A DNA stretch of 41,815 nt, taken from NCBI GenBank assembly GCA_947499885.1, contig CANMQB010000004.1, positions 1-41,815 on the forward strand, in the 5' to 3' direction. The notes under the pieces were generated by a model. The model saw nothing but the letters and a program-made list of their open reading frames with translations, was not told the DNA's origin and searched no databases. Positions 23,630 through 31,527 of this stretch are shown piece after piece. Made by a program: the position numbers and the translations under genes. Numbering within the stretch: the first letter of the stretch is position 1; the number at the start of each line of letters is the position of its first letter. The DNA is from Spartobacteria bacterium (GTDB lineage: Bacteria > Verrucomicrobiota > Verrucomicrobiia > Chthoniobacterales > Terrimicrobiaceae).

Positions 23630-25132
23630 ATGAAAAGCTTACTAATTTATCTCGTTCTTTTTACAACATCCGCTTCGGCCAGTGTCACTCTGCCGCATTT
23701 GTTTTCCGACGGGGTTGTGCTTCAAAGGGAGAAGCCGGTTCTTGTGTGGGGATGGGCGGACTCAGGCGAAGAGGTGACGGTCTCCATTTCGAGTCCAGAA
23801 TATCCTGAACAATTCAAGACAACGACTGCAGACAAATCAGGAAATTGGTCGCTGTGGCTCGATCCTCTGCGACTCGGGGCGCCTGTTTCCATGCGGGTTT
23901 CTGGAAAAACGAACGTCATTAATGTGTCCGATATCCTAGTGGGAGACGTTTTCCAGATTTCTGGCCAGTCAAATGCGGCGATGTCCATGGGCAGTTGCGC
24001 TGCACGATTGCCAGAAGCAAAAGAGAACATGGCCCAAGTCACACTGCCACAGGTTCGCATTTTTGAAGTTCCTTGGGCACTTTTTAAAGACACTCCCCAG
24101 ACAGATGTGCCGGAATCCTGCAAATGGAAATCCCTCAGTCCACAAACAAATCCGGGCTTTGCCGCATTGGCTTTTTACTTCGCTCGCAGCCTCCATGAGC
24201 ATCTCGGCGTGCCAATCGGCATCGTGCGAGCTTCACATGCCGGCGGTAGGGCCGAGATCAAAATGTCCAAAGAAGCGCTCCTATCCTTTGAGGTGGGTCG
24301 CAAGTCCTATGATGCCTCGATCCAGGCTTATGAAACCGCCAAGGCAAAAAAAGAAGCAGAGAAACCGCAATCAAATACACCTGATGGACTCCCCCCGGAG
24401 CCTGTAGTCACTGGAACGGTCAATGGCGGCTATCCATCCTCCGATTGGAACGCGGCCATAGCACCAGTGATTCGTTTCACCAAGCGCGGAATCGTCTGGT
24501 ATCAAGGCGAGCATAATGCCGGAGATGGAGCCAAGTACACCGAAACGCTTGCCGTGCTCCTGCAGAGTTGGCGGGAGGCTAGCGGCGATGACAATATGCC
24601 GATCCTTCTCGTTCAACTTCCTCGTCACGAAGCAAAGGGCTGGTCAATGCTCCGCGAATCTCAACTCACAGCCCATCGCAATACACCCAACACGGGGTTT
24701 GTGGTAACGATCGATCTCGGTGAAAAAGACAATATTCACCCTGTGGATAAGAAGGAAGTAGGCGCACGACTTGCACTCGAAGCCAGGCGTCTGATTTATA
24801 ATGAAGATGCGAGCGGATGTGGCCCACTCTATCAAAATATGACCATCGAAGGAAATCAGGCCGTCATACGATTCACCAACATAGGAACCGGTCTAAAAGC
24901 AGCAGAGGGCACTTCGCTCGAGGGGTTCCAGATCGCTGATTCCAAGCGCAACTTTTTACCGGCTCAAGCTCAGATCGTAGGAAATACGATTGTCGTCCAA
25001 TCTCCTGAAATTACCCGCCCGGAGGCTGTGCGATACCTTTGGGAATCGTTTCCCCCTACGATCAGCCTTTTCAGCAACGAGGGGCTTCCGGCCTCCCCTT
25101 TCCGGACTGATGCTTGGAATGACAAACTCTAA
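23630..25132 (+). CDS. Sialate O-acetylesterase-like SGNH hydrolase, secreted
   Basis: This 500-residue protein resembles the sialate O-acetylesterase family, which removes O-acetyl groups from sugars. It begins with a signal peptide (MKSLLIYLVLFTTSASAS). A beta-sandwich follows (LPHLFSDGVVLQREKPV, typical of the family), then the catalytic motif ISGQSNAAM with Ser114. Later motifs are WYQGEHNAGDG and DLGEKDNIHPVDK, the latter carrying the catalytic His. The usual family form is AGQSNMEWP, so the variant here is somewhat divergent. The ATG at 23630 was chosen; a GTG five codons upstream is less likely. It lies 134 bp downstream of the dehydrogenase and may deacetylate a polysaccharide such as an acetylated fucan. 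Confidence 0.82.
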   Translation: MKSLLIYLVLFTTSASASVTLPHLFSDGVVLQREKPVLVWGWADSGEEVTVSISSPEYPEQFKTTTADKSGNWSLWLDPLRLGAPVSMRVSGKTNVINVSDILVGDVFQISGQSNAAMSMGSCAARLPEAKENMAQVTLPQVRIFEVPWALFKDTPQTDVPESCKWKSLSPQTNPGFAALAFYFARSLHEHLGVPIGIVRASHAGGRAEIKMSKEALLSFEVGRKSYDASIQAYETAKAKKEAEKPQSNTPDGLPPEPVVTGTVNGGYPSSDWNAAIAPVIRFTKRGIVWYQGEHNAGDGAKYTETLAVLLQSWREASGDDNMPILLVQLPRHEAKGWSMLRESQLTAHRNTPNTGFVVTIDLGEKDNIHPVDKKEVGARLALEARRLIYNEDASGCGPLYQNMTIEGNQAVIRFTNIGTGLKAAEGTSLEGFQIADSKRNFLPAQAQIVGNTIVVQSPEITRPEAVRYLWESFPPTISLFSNEGLPASPFRTDAWNDKL

Positions 25133-25146
25133 AAGCAGGAGATATA

Positions 25147-25261
25147 CAAAAAATCAGCACCTCGCCTGGTGGCGGGAAGCCTGTTTTGGGATGAGGATCA
25201 TGCGGGGGGATTTACATTCTCAAGGCCGCAGGCGGGTGTTTGCAATACACTCGGCGCACTT
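25147..25261 (+). pseudogene. Decayed 5' fragment of a GH29 alpha-L-fucosidase gene
   Basis: A short stretch immediately after the esterase matches the beginning of the intact fucosidase at 39715-41481. It reads QHLAWWREACFGM against QHLAWWREARFGM. After one extra base it continues, in another frame, IYILKAAGGCLQYTRR against VYALKAAGEWVQYTRR, then hits a stop. DNA identity is obvious in runs such as ACCTCGCCTGGTGGCGGGAA. Only about 115 bp survive, with no RBS and no catalytic region. It is therefore a relic of a duplicated or recombined fucosidase gene and not a functional CDS. Confidence 0.8.
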
Positions 25262-25582
25262 GAGGAAATCAATTTAGGCATCCTGAGCGAGAGGGAAAAT
25301 GGATCACCTGATTAGGCGGCAGACGAGGAGTGGGGGAAATGGCAGATTTCTTTGGCGTCGTGGATTTCGACGTGCAGCACGGCGGCTCTGAGGTCGTTGA
25401 CACTCGTTCGCAGCCTCCTCCAGCTGATCCCCGCACGAACGCTTCAGTGGCCACGGCTACGCCCGTCGCAGCAAGCTATTTGAAAATTTCCCATAAAGGA
25501 AATTTATCTAAAAATAAAAAATAAGTATTTACATTATCGAAAAATAGGTTTTTATCGCGCCTCGAAATCCAACCTTGAAATC
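25262..25582. other. Non-coding spacer with an unassigned coding-like segment
   Basis: Between the GH29 relic and the autotransporter no functional gene is seen. On the minus strand at about 25310-25450 there is a frame of roughly 45 codons with coding-like composition, containing VNDLRAAVLHVEIHDAKE and ending in TAA. It lacks a start codon and I do not recognise it; it may be the tail of another decayed gene. The last 80 bp are AT-rich and presumably contain the autotransporter promoter, including AAGTATTTAC at 25523-25532. Confidence 0.35.
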
Positions 25583-28500
25583 ATGAAAGTAATTACACAA
25601 ATCATCGGATGCGCGATTATCGCAGCTGCGCTTTATCTGGGAAGCAACGCACAGGCTCAAAGCACCCTGTATTGGGATAGCAATGGAGTGTCATCCGGGG
25701 CCGGAGTCTCTCCAAGCGGAACATGGGGGAGCGATTCTTTTTGGAACACAAGTGCCAATGGAACGGCTGGAACATTTTCGATTTCGCTTGATCCCGGTGC
25801 TGGCAATCCAACGAGCCGCGGAATTTTTTCAGCAGGGAACGACGCGACCAGCAGCTATGTAATCACCGTGAGCGGCACTCAGACTGCCAGTGGGCTCACA
25901 TTCAAAAATGGAACACCGACCATGACTGGTGGCACCATTTTGATGACTGCCAATTCATCGATATCAAACAACTCCACACTAGGTGGCACACTCAGAATCG
26001 CATCGGAACTTATCGGATCCACTTTGCTGGGAAACTCAACATTGAATCTCAACACTATGAACGGAACCGATGCCGTTGATTTCTTGGTAACGGGGAACAT
26101 AACGACGGATGGCAATAATCGATTGGCCCTTCGGCTCGGAGGAAATGGAACCGGTAGGATCGAAGGAGCCATTAAAAGGCACTATGGAAACATAGGAAGC
26201 GGGACGAGCTCTTGGACCGGCGTTTGGACGATTGCTGGCAATCAATCTTTGGTTGGGGATGACGGGACTGGATATACTAATTATACAGCGTTAACTCTTT
26301 CCGGAAACAATCACCTTGTGATGGGAGATAGCATCAATGATCGACAATCTTGGACGCATAGCGGTGTCACAAGCGCGAGGGCCACTCTAACAATTAACTC
26401 CAATGCAACGCTCACGGGAAGCACTCAAGTAAGTGGTAATGGTGGAACTATTTATATCAACGGGGAATATCAAAGCAAAAAACTGGTTTTAGGAGAGACC
26501 GACAATACATATGGAACCCTATCGCTCAACGGAACCCAAGCGACTTTTAATGAACTGGATTGTCGCGGTACCGGGATCAGTAAAATCGTTGGCTCGAATT
26601 CCAACTATGCCACGCTAACGATAGATAACAACATTACTGGAGTGCAAACTTTGACGTCGAACATCCAACTGGGTGGAAGCGATCCCAATCAAAACAATAT
26701 TCATGTGGTCAAAAGCGGAAGTGGCCATCTACTGATTGAAAGCATAAATAACACCTACACAGGTAATACAACAATTAAATCTGGCATTTTTGAAATCAGT
26801 TCAGACTCACGCCTTGGTAATGGTCTCTATGCGGCTTCGATCATCAACGATGGAAAAATTTTCTATAATGGAAATTTGGATCAAACCATCTCCGGATCGA
26901 TTTCAGGGAGCGGTGAGCTTGTGAAAAACAACACGAGTTCACTCATCCTAACGGGCAACAACACCTACACCGGTTTAACTTACGTAAATGGAGGTTCATT
27001 GGTAGCCTCCACAAGAAGTGTGATTGGAGATATTCATAATTATCGCACCGTCACCTTCGCTCAAGATTTCGACGGAACTTATGCTGGATCGATGAGCGCA
27101 ACCGGAGCTTTCATAAAAACGGGCACAGGGGCTCTCACATTGGCCTCTCCCAATTCCTACACCGGCGGCACTACAGTGAGCGCAGGTAGTCTCATTGGAA
27201 CAACAACTTCCGTGCAAGGAAATATCCTGAATAATGCCCTTGTGACATTCAACCAGAATTTCGATGGCACATTTACTGGATCCATGAGCGGCAATGGTTC
27301 TCTCCTCAAACTTGGAAGCGGCACCTTGACGCTTGCCACAGCCAATTCCTACAGAGGAGGCACGATTGTCACCGCCGGAGGTCTTACCGGCACAACAGAC
27401 TCCTTGCAGGGAAACATCCTTAATAACGCCTTGGTCACTTTCGACCAGAGTTTTGATGGGACATTTACTGGATTGATGACCGGCAATGGAACCCTCACCA
27501 AGTCGGGTTCTGGAAAAGTCACTATCATTAATTCTGTTCCAACGATCAGCACTACTATTTCAAAGGGTGATTTAAATGTGAACGGCGTGTTGGCGTCTCC
27601 GCTGATAACAGTCGAAAATACTGGTGCCTTGAGCGGTTCCGGTTTGATCATTGGAAATGTTATGAGCAAAGGCGTTGTCTCGCCTGGCAACTCTCCTGGA
27701 ATACTCACCGTTTTAGGTGACTACACGCAAGTTTCTGGTTCTACACTCAGGATAGAAATCGTCGATCATTCGAACTACGATAAGTTGATCGTTGGTGGAA
27801 AAGTCTCCTTGGGAGGTGGGTTGCAGGTTGTTCCTAGCCAGAGTCTCGCGGTAAAATATGGTGATCGTTTTGACATCATTCTCGCCGATCAAATTACCGG
27901 TGAATTCGAATCTATTGCCATCCAATCCGAAGCTTTTCGGGCGCAATTTGTCAATTTTGGAACGATCGGCGCTCTATTAATCACACCATCGGATCTCACT
28001 GAAATGGCAGTAACTCCGAACCAGGAGGAAGTTGCATCCGCATTAAATAACTATCGTAGAAGTGCTTGCCTGGATAGTGCCCGTGTAACTCTGGCTTTGG
28101 ATTTGCTCACTGCTGAGCAGTATTCAGCCGCTTTTGATCAAATTATGCCATCTATTTATGAAAGCTATACGGATCTCTCTGTCGAGCAGTCTTTCATTAA
28201 CATGCAAATGATCAATCAACGATTGGGTTCGGTCAGATTCGGAAGAACCGGATTTGCTTCATATGGGATAGACCAACCCATCAAATATGATCGCAATGGA
28301 CGAAGCGCCTCGGAACCATCGGATTTGAAGTCGCATGTTGAGGGATTCCAGGAAAAGGATTGGAATGTATGGGTTATGGGAACTGGAATCTTTTCAAATT
28401 CCCGAAACATGAACAGCATCCCCGACTATCGCAGCAATTCCGGAGGATTCATTGCAGGATCGGATTATGCTTTGTGTGATGAATTCACTGTAGGCCTCTA

Positions 28501-29206
28501 CTCTGGATACCAATACTCCTACACGCAATACGAGAATGACAGTTCGCTGGAAGCGAATACTCTGCTTTATGGCCTATACTCGAGTTTCGTAAAGGATGGA
28601 TATTTTGCAGATGCCGTACTTGGAGGTGGTTACACGGGGGGACAAGCCAACAGGGACATTCAGTTTGGCACACTGGATCGAACGGCAAAGTCCGACCCAA
28701 ACAATGTGTTATTTACTGCAGGGCTTAACCTTGGAAAAGATTGGAATCTCAAGAATTTCATCATTACGCCGATGGCTGGAGCGCAATATACTTATGTGGC
28801 ATGCCCTGAATTTACGGAAACTGGAGCTGAGAGTCTCGATCTCACTCTCAATCAACAAAATGTCAGCAGTCTCAGAACAACTTTGGGCGGCAGGATTGCC
28901 TATTCCTGGAAAGCCCCAATCAAGCTCTTCAGTCAAGCACTTCTCATCACGCCAGAAGTGAGAATGTTTTGGGTTCACGAATTCCTAGATGATGCGCGCA
29001 CCATGCAAGCATCCCTGAATGGATGTGAAGTTCAGTCTTTTGAGTATGTAACAAATGAGCCTATTCGAAATAGCGTTTTCGCAGGTGTGGGATTCTCAGC
29101 TCAAATCGGGGAAAATTGGAATTGCTCCGCATTCTACAATGCCGCATTTAACAGTAATAATCTGACAACAAACATTGTGAGTCTTGGATTGGGATTTTCA
29201 TTTTAG
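25583..29206 (+). CDS. Autotransporter with passenger-associated beta-strand repeats
   Basis: This 1207-residue type V secreted protein starts with a signal peptide (MKVITQIIGCAIIAAALYLGSNAQA). The passenger of about 780 residues is Gly/Ser/Thr/Asn-rich, with repeated NTYTGxTxVxxG-type beta-helix repeats of the PATR class. Three 64-residue copies lie near residues 482-650. A linker follows (about 800-940), then a C-terminal beta-barrel autotransporter domain (about 940-1207). The barrel region is rich in alternating aromatics and ends GLGFSF with the terminal Phe needed for outer-membrane insertion. It likely acts as an adhesin or surface scaffold. Codon use looks more AT-rich than in flanking genes, hinting at a different history. 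No protease or lipase motif was seen. Confidence 0.87.
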   Translation: MKVITQIIGCAIIAAALYLGSNAQAQSTLYWDSNGVSSGAGVSPSGTWGSDSFWNTSANGTAGTFSISLDPGAGNPTSRGIFSAGNDATSSYVITVSGTQTASGLTFKNGTPTMTGGTILMTANSSISNNSTLGGTLRIASELIGSTLLGNSTLNLNTMNGTDAVDFLVTGNITTDGNNRLALRLGGNGTGRIEGAIKRHYGNIGSGTSSWTGVWTIAGNQSLVGDDGTGYTNYTALTLSGNNHLVMGDSINDRQSWTHSGVTSARATLTINSNATLTGSTQVSGNGGTIYINGEYQSKKLVLGETDNTYGTLSLNGTQATFNELDCRGTGISKIVGSNSNYATLTIDNNITGVQTLTSNIQLGGSDPNQNNIHVVKSGSGHLLIESINNTYTGNTTIKSGIFEISSDSRLGNGLYAASIINDGKIFYNGNLDQTISGSISGSGELVKNNTSSLILTGNNTYTGLTYVNGGSLVASTRSVIGDIHNYRTVTFAQDFDGTYAGSMSATGAFIKTGTGALTLASPNSYTGGTTVSAGSLIGTTTSVQGNILNNALVTFNQNFDGTFTGSMSGNGSLLKLGSGTLTLATANSYRGGTIVTAGGLTGTTDSLQGNILNNALVTFDQSFDGTFTGLMTGNGTLTKSGSGKVTIINSVPTISTTISKGDLNVNGVLASPLITVENTGALSGSGLIIGNVMSKGVVSPGNSPGILTVLGDYTQVSGSTLRIEIVDHSNYDKLIVGGKVSLGGGLQVVPSQSLAVKYGDRFDIILADQITGEFESIAIQSEAFRAQFVNFGTIGALLITPSDLTEMAVTPNQEEVASALNNYRRSACLDSARVTLALDLLTAEQYSAAFDQIMPSIYESYTDLSVEQSFINMQMINQRLGSVRFGRTGFASYGIDQPIKYDRNGRSASEPSDLKSHVEGFQEKDWNVWVMGTGIFSNSRNMNSIPDYRSNSGGFIAGSDYALCDEFTVGLYSGYQYSYTQYENDSSLEANTLLYGLYSSFVKDGYFADAVLGGGYTGGQANRDIQFGTLDRTAKSDPNNVLFTAGLNLGKDWNLKNFIITPMAGAQYTYVACPEFTETGAESLDLTLNQQNVSSLRTTLGGRIAYSWKAPIKLFSQALLITPEVRMFWVHEFLDDARTMQASLNGCEVQSFEYVTNEPIRNSVFAGVGFSAQIGENWNCSAFYNAAFNSNNLTTNIVSLGLGFSF
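27026..27530 (+). repeat. Three tandem 192-bp (64-residue) repeats in the autotransporter
   Basis: Units begin at the Gly codons at 27026, 27218 and 27410, giving a period of exactly 192 bp; the third unit is partial. Each encodes an F-DGT(Y/F)-G-M-GNG/ATG core, then LTLA(S/T)xNSYxGGT, then a linker with GTT. Copies 2 and 3 are most alike (GNILNNALVTF.Q.FDGTFTG). They are diverged enough to be old, but length variation by recombination is plausible. Confidence 0.85.
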
Positions 29207-29348
29207 ACTCAACTTTTAAAATCGCAAAAAATTTGGTACCTCGCCGCTTCCCGTTGGAAGCTGATCTTGGGAGGCGGCCACATCCAAAGTTTAGGATGCG
29301 AGATGCGTGAACCTAGAAAAAGCATTTGAACCACAGATGCCAGATAAG

Positions 29349-29442
29349 CACAGATTACCAAGGCATAGCAGAGTGCGAGGCATCCATCCTGCGGGTGCGT
29401 TGTGGTCGAGGTGTATTTGATACATAACGAATTTAATCTGTG
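29349..29442. repeat. Inverted repeat of CACAGATTA type
   Basis: CACAGATTA (29349-29357) and TAATCTGTG (29434-29442) are perfect 9-bp inverted copies 76 bp apart. The left arm is part of ACCACAGATGCCAGATAAG followed by CACAGATTA, a style of AC(C/A)CAGAT repeat I recall as dispersed in many environmental genomes. It may be a miniature repeat element. Confidence 0.4.
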
Positions 29443-29520
29443 AAGTATGCGGATACTTCCTACTGCCGATTTCCGGGTGAAATATGTTCATCGTAATCGT
29501 CCTGTTCAGTCCAAGTTCCG

Positions 29521-29541
29521 ACTGAAAATGTCATTTTCAGT
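29521..29541. repeat. Perfect 21-bp palindrome
   Basis: ACTGAAAATG (29521-29530), a single T, then CATTTTCAGT (29532-29541) form a palindrome with 10-bp arms and a one-base centre. A further TTCAGT lies at 29505-29510. The centre is too short for a normal RNA hairpin of full length, so a dimeric DNA-binding site or element end is as likely as a terminator. Confidence 0.6.
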
Positions 29542-29790
29542 GGGACAACCTGATCGAGGAGGTGGGGGCGCCCTGGAGAAGGAGTCAAAGTAAATCTCCA
29601 TGCCCACACGGAAGAGTTGGTTTGGAGACATCTCGATGTGTTTGCATGTTGGGGTAGGCGAAGCCCCTCTTCGTCATCTCATGCGGCGTCATCGCCAAGA
29701 CTGGCTTGCCGGTGGTGAATGTTGCTTGGCAGAAAAAGCAGCTGGCTTCTTTTGATTTATGGGCTCCTAAAATCGATCGAAATCATCTTC

Positions 29791-31527
29791 TCACTGCTCC
29801 GGCTTTCCCACAATCCGTTCTGTCTCCAAAGGCAGGGCGTAGGGCTGAACGGATGAGTCGCCGCGGGCCTCCTTCACCATCTGGGCGCAGACCAAACGCA
29901 ATTCCTTGAGTTTCCCTGCGTATTTCAAATCATCGGCCAGATTGGCGGTTTCTCCAGGATCTGTCTTCAAATCGAAGAGTTCCTCGTGAACGGGCATCTC
30001 ACCGTGGAGCGAAGCATCCAGCCACTCGAGGTAAGCCTGTGCCTGGCGGTCGGTGACGCGTTGTTGGGCTTGATCAGTCATGCCCTCAAACAGCGAGGCA
30101 TCGTTCGAAAAATAACGGATGTATTTCCAACCATTACCCCGCACGCTTTCGCATCGTGGGTTCCCATAGCGCGTGCACCAAAGATTTTCCGAAAAGGCAT
30201 ATTCGCGCCATGGCACCTGTTCGCCCCTGATCAAAGGGCGAAGGGAGCGGCCACTCATCGCTGGGGGAATCTCCATGCCGGCGTAATCGAGAAGGGAAGC
30301 GGTCAGATCGATCGTTTGGACCGGCTCGGAGCAGCGCTGGCCGCGCGCCTTCGAGCGCGGGTCGTAGGCGATCAGCGGGACTCTGAGACTTGGATCATAG
30401 CAAAACCCTTTGCCCCCCAGTCCGAATTCTCCGAGCTGAATCCCATGGTCGGAGACGAAAAGGATAACAGTATTTTTCTCCAAGCCAGCCTCAAGGAGGG
30501 CTGATCGAAGGTTGCCGACAAAGTTGTCGATGCTGGTGAGTGTTTGATATCGGCGCACGATGCGTTCCACGATTTCCTGAGGCGTATCGACATAGTTGTA
30601 GGATTTTTGCCTGTGCTGCGAACGCAGAAGCTCCGGAGGAAGTTTCGGATTTGTTATGTCCGCCTTCGCCGTGTAAGTGACGGGAAGATTCGCCCGGATG
30701 GCATCGCGATCGCGGTGATAGGCCGTTTTATACAAGTCGGAGTCCGAGGGGCGATCCGCCATGCTTCCCGTGCCGGCGTCGTGGGGGAGATTGAAACAGA
30801 TCGATAGACAAAATGGACGGTCGTGTGGACGCTTCTCCAAAAACCGCGCTGCGCGGTTGAAGAAGTCTTGGTTTGGGTTCAGGAAATTCTGCACGCCTTC
30901 TTGCAAGACTTCGATTTGGGTATCTGCCTTCGCATTGTCGAAGAGGCGCTCATCGATTCCTTTCACCCTCATCGCCCACGCCGGACGGTTTTTCGGATAA
31001 AAGAGCAGGTGCTCGTGTCCCCCATACCAGTAGTCGAAACTGGCATCCATCAGGCCTGTCTCGTAACCCCTCGCGCCGACCGGCACATGGTTTTTCCCGA
31101 TGTAGCCGATGAAGTAACCTGCCTTGCGGAGAAGCATCGGATAGGTTTGCTGCCAGGCGGCCGGCGAAAGTGCCGTGCCGGAATTGAAGTTGATTCCATG
31201 GCGGCGCTCGTGCATCCCCGTGAAGATCGAGGCGCGACTCGGAGTGCAGACCGGGCTCGTCACAGTGGCTTCGGTGAAAAGCGTCCCTTCAGCCGCCAGT
31301 CGGTCGAGGTTCGGTGTTCGCACGACGGGATTGCCGCTGCATCCGAGTTCATCGGCACGTTGGTCGTCTGTCACGATAAGGATGAGATTGGGGCGTCCAT
31401 CGGAGTTGGACGGGAGCTCAGATTTCGGCGAGAGGCTTGAACTCTGCAGTGGCGATTGCTCAACGGCCTGGAGGCTCGCCGTTGAAATGAGGACAAGGGT
31501 GGTTAAAAATGTGAATGGTTTTTTCAT
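29791..31527 (-). CDS. Secreted formylglycine-dependent sulfatase
   Basis: This 578-residue type I sulfatase hydrolyses sulfate esters, here probably on algal or host polysaccharide. A signal peptide is present (MKKPFTFLTTLVLISTASLQA). The alkaline-phosphatase fold motifs are NLILIVTDDQRADELG with metal-binding Asp54 and Asp55. The formylglycine motif is CTPSR at Cys94 in SPVCTPSRASIFTG, which needs a sulfatase-maturating enzyme not seen here. FVSDHGIQLGEFG gives the second metal site. The carbohydrate position and subfamily cannot be assigned from sequence alone. It is the last gene of the minus-strand operon, overlapping the previous gene by 4 bp (TGA/ATG at 31524-31527). Confidence 0.93.
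   Translation of the reverse strand: MKKPFTFLTTLVLISTASLQAVEQSPLQSSSLSPKSELPSNSDGRPNLILIVTDDQRADELGCSGNPVVRTPNLDRLAAEGTLFTEATVTSPVCTPSRASIFTGMHERRHGINFNSGTALSPAAWQQTYPMLLRKAGYFIGYIGKNHVPVGARGYETGLMDASFDYWYGGHEHLLFYPKNRPAWAMRVKGIDERLFDNAKADTQIEVLQEGVQNFLNPNQDFFNRAARFLEKRPHDRPFCLSICFNLPHDAGTGSMADRPSDSDLYKTAYHRDRDAIRANLPVTYTAKADITNPKLPPELLRSQHRQKSYNYVDTPQEIVERIVRRYQTLTSIDNFVGNLRSALLEAGLEKNTVILFVSDHGIQLGEFGLGGKGFCYDPSLRVPLIAYDPRSKARGQRCSEPVQTIDLTASLLDYAGMEIPPAMSGRSLRPLIRGEQVPWREYAFSENLWCTRYGNPRCESVRGNGWKYIRYFSNDASLFEGMTDQAQQRVTDRQAQAYLEWLDASLHGEMPVHEELFDLKTDPGETANLADDLKYAGKLKELRLVCAQMVKEARGDSSVQPYALPLETERIVGKPEQ

Larger units (their letters stand above)
29207..29790. other. 584-bp spacer between converging autotransporter and sulfatase genes
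   Basis: No functional gene is evident. The spacer contains a weak GH29-like fragment (29225-29273), an inverted repeat of CACAGATTA type (29349-29442) and a perfect 21-bp palindrome (29521-29541). On the minus strand at about 29580-29760 there is a coding-like frame of about 60 codons, with TTGKPVLAMTPHEMTKRGF, that ends in a stop and has no start; it is unrecognised. A clear terminator for the autotransporter was not found. Confidence 0.5.

Noticed and set aside
27026-27530. Repeats as a mobile element or CRISPR-like array
   Set aside because: The 192-bp units keep the reading frame of the autotransporter passenger, so they are protein repeats.
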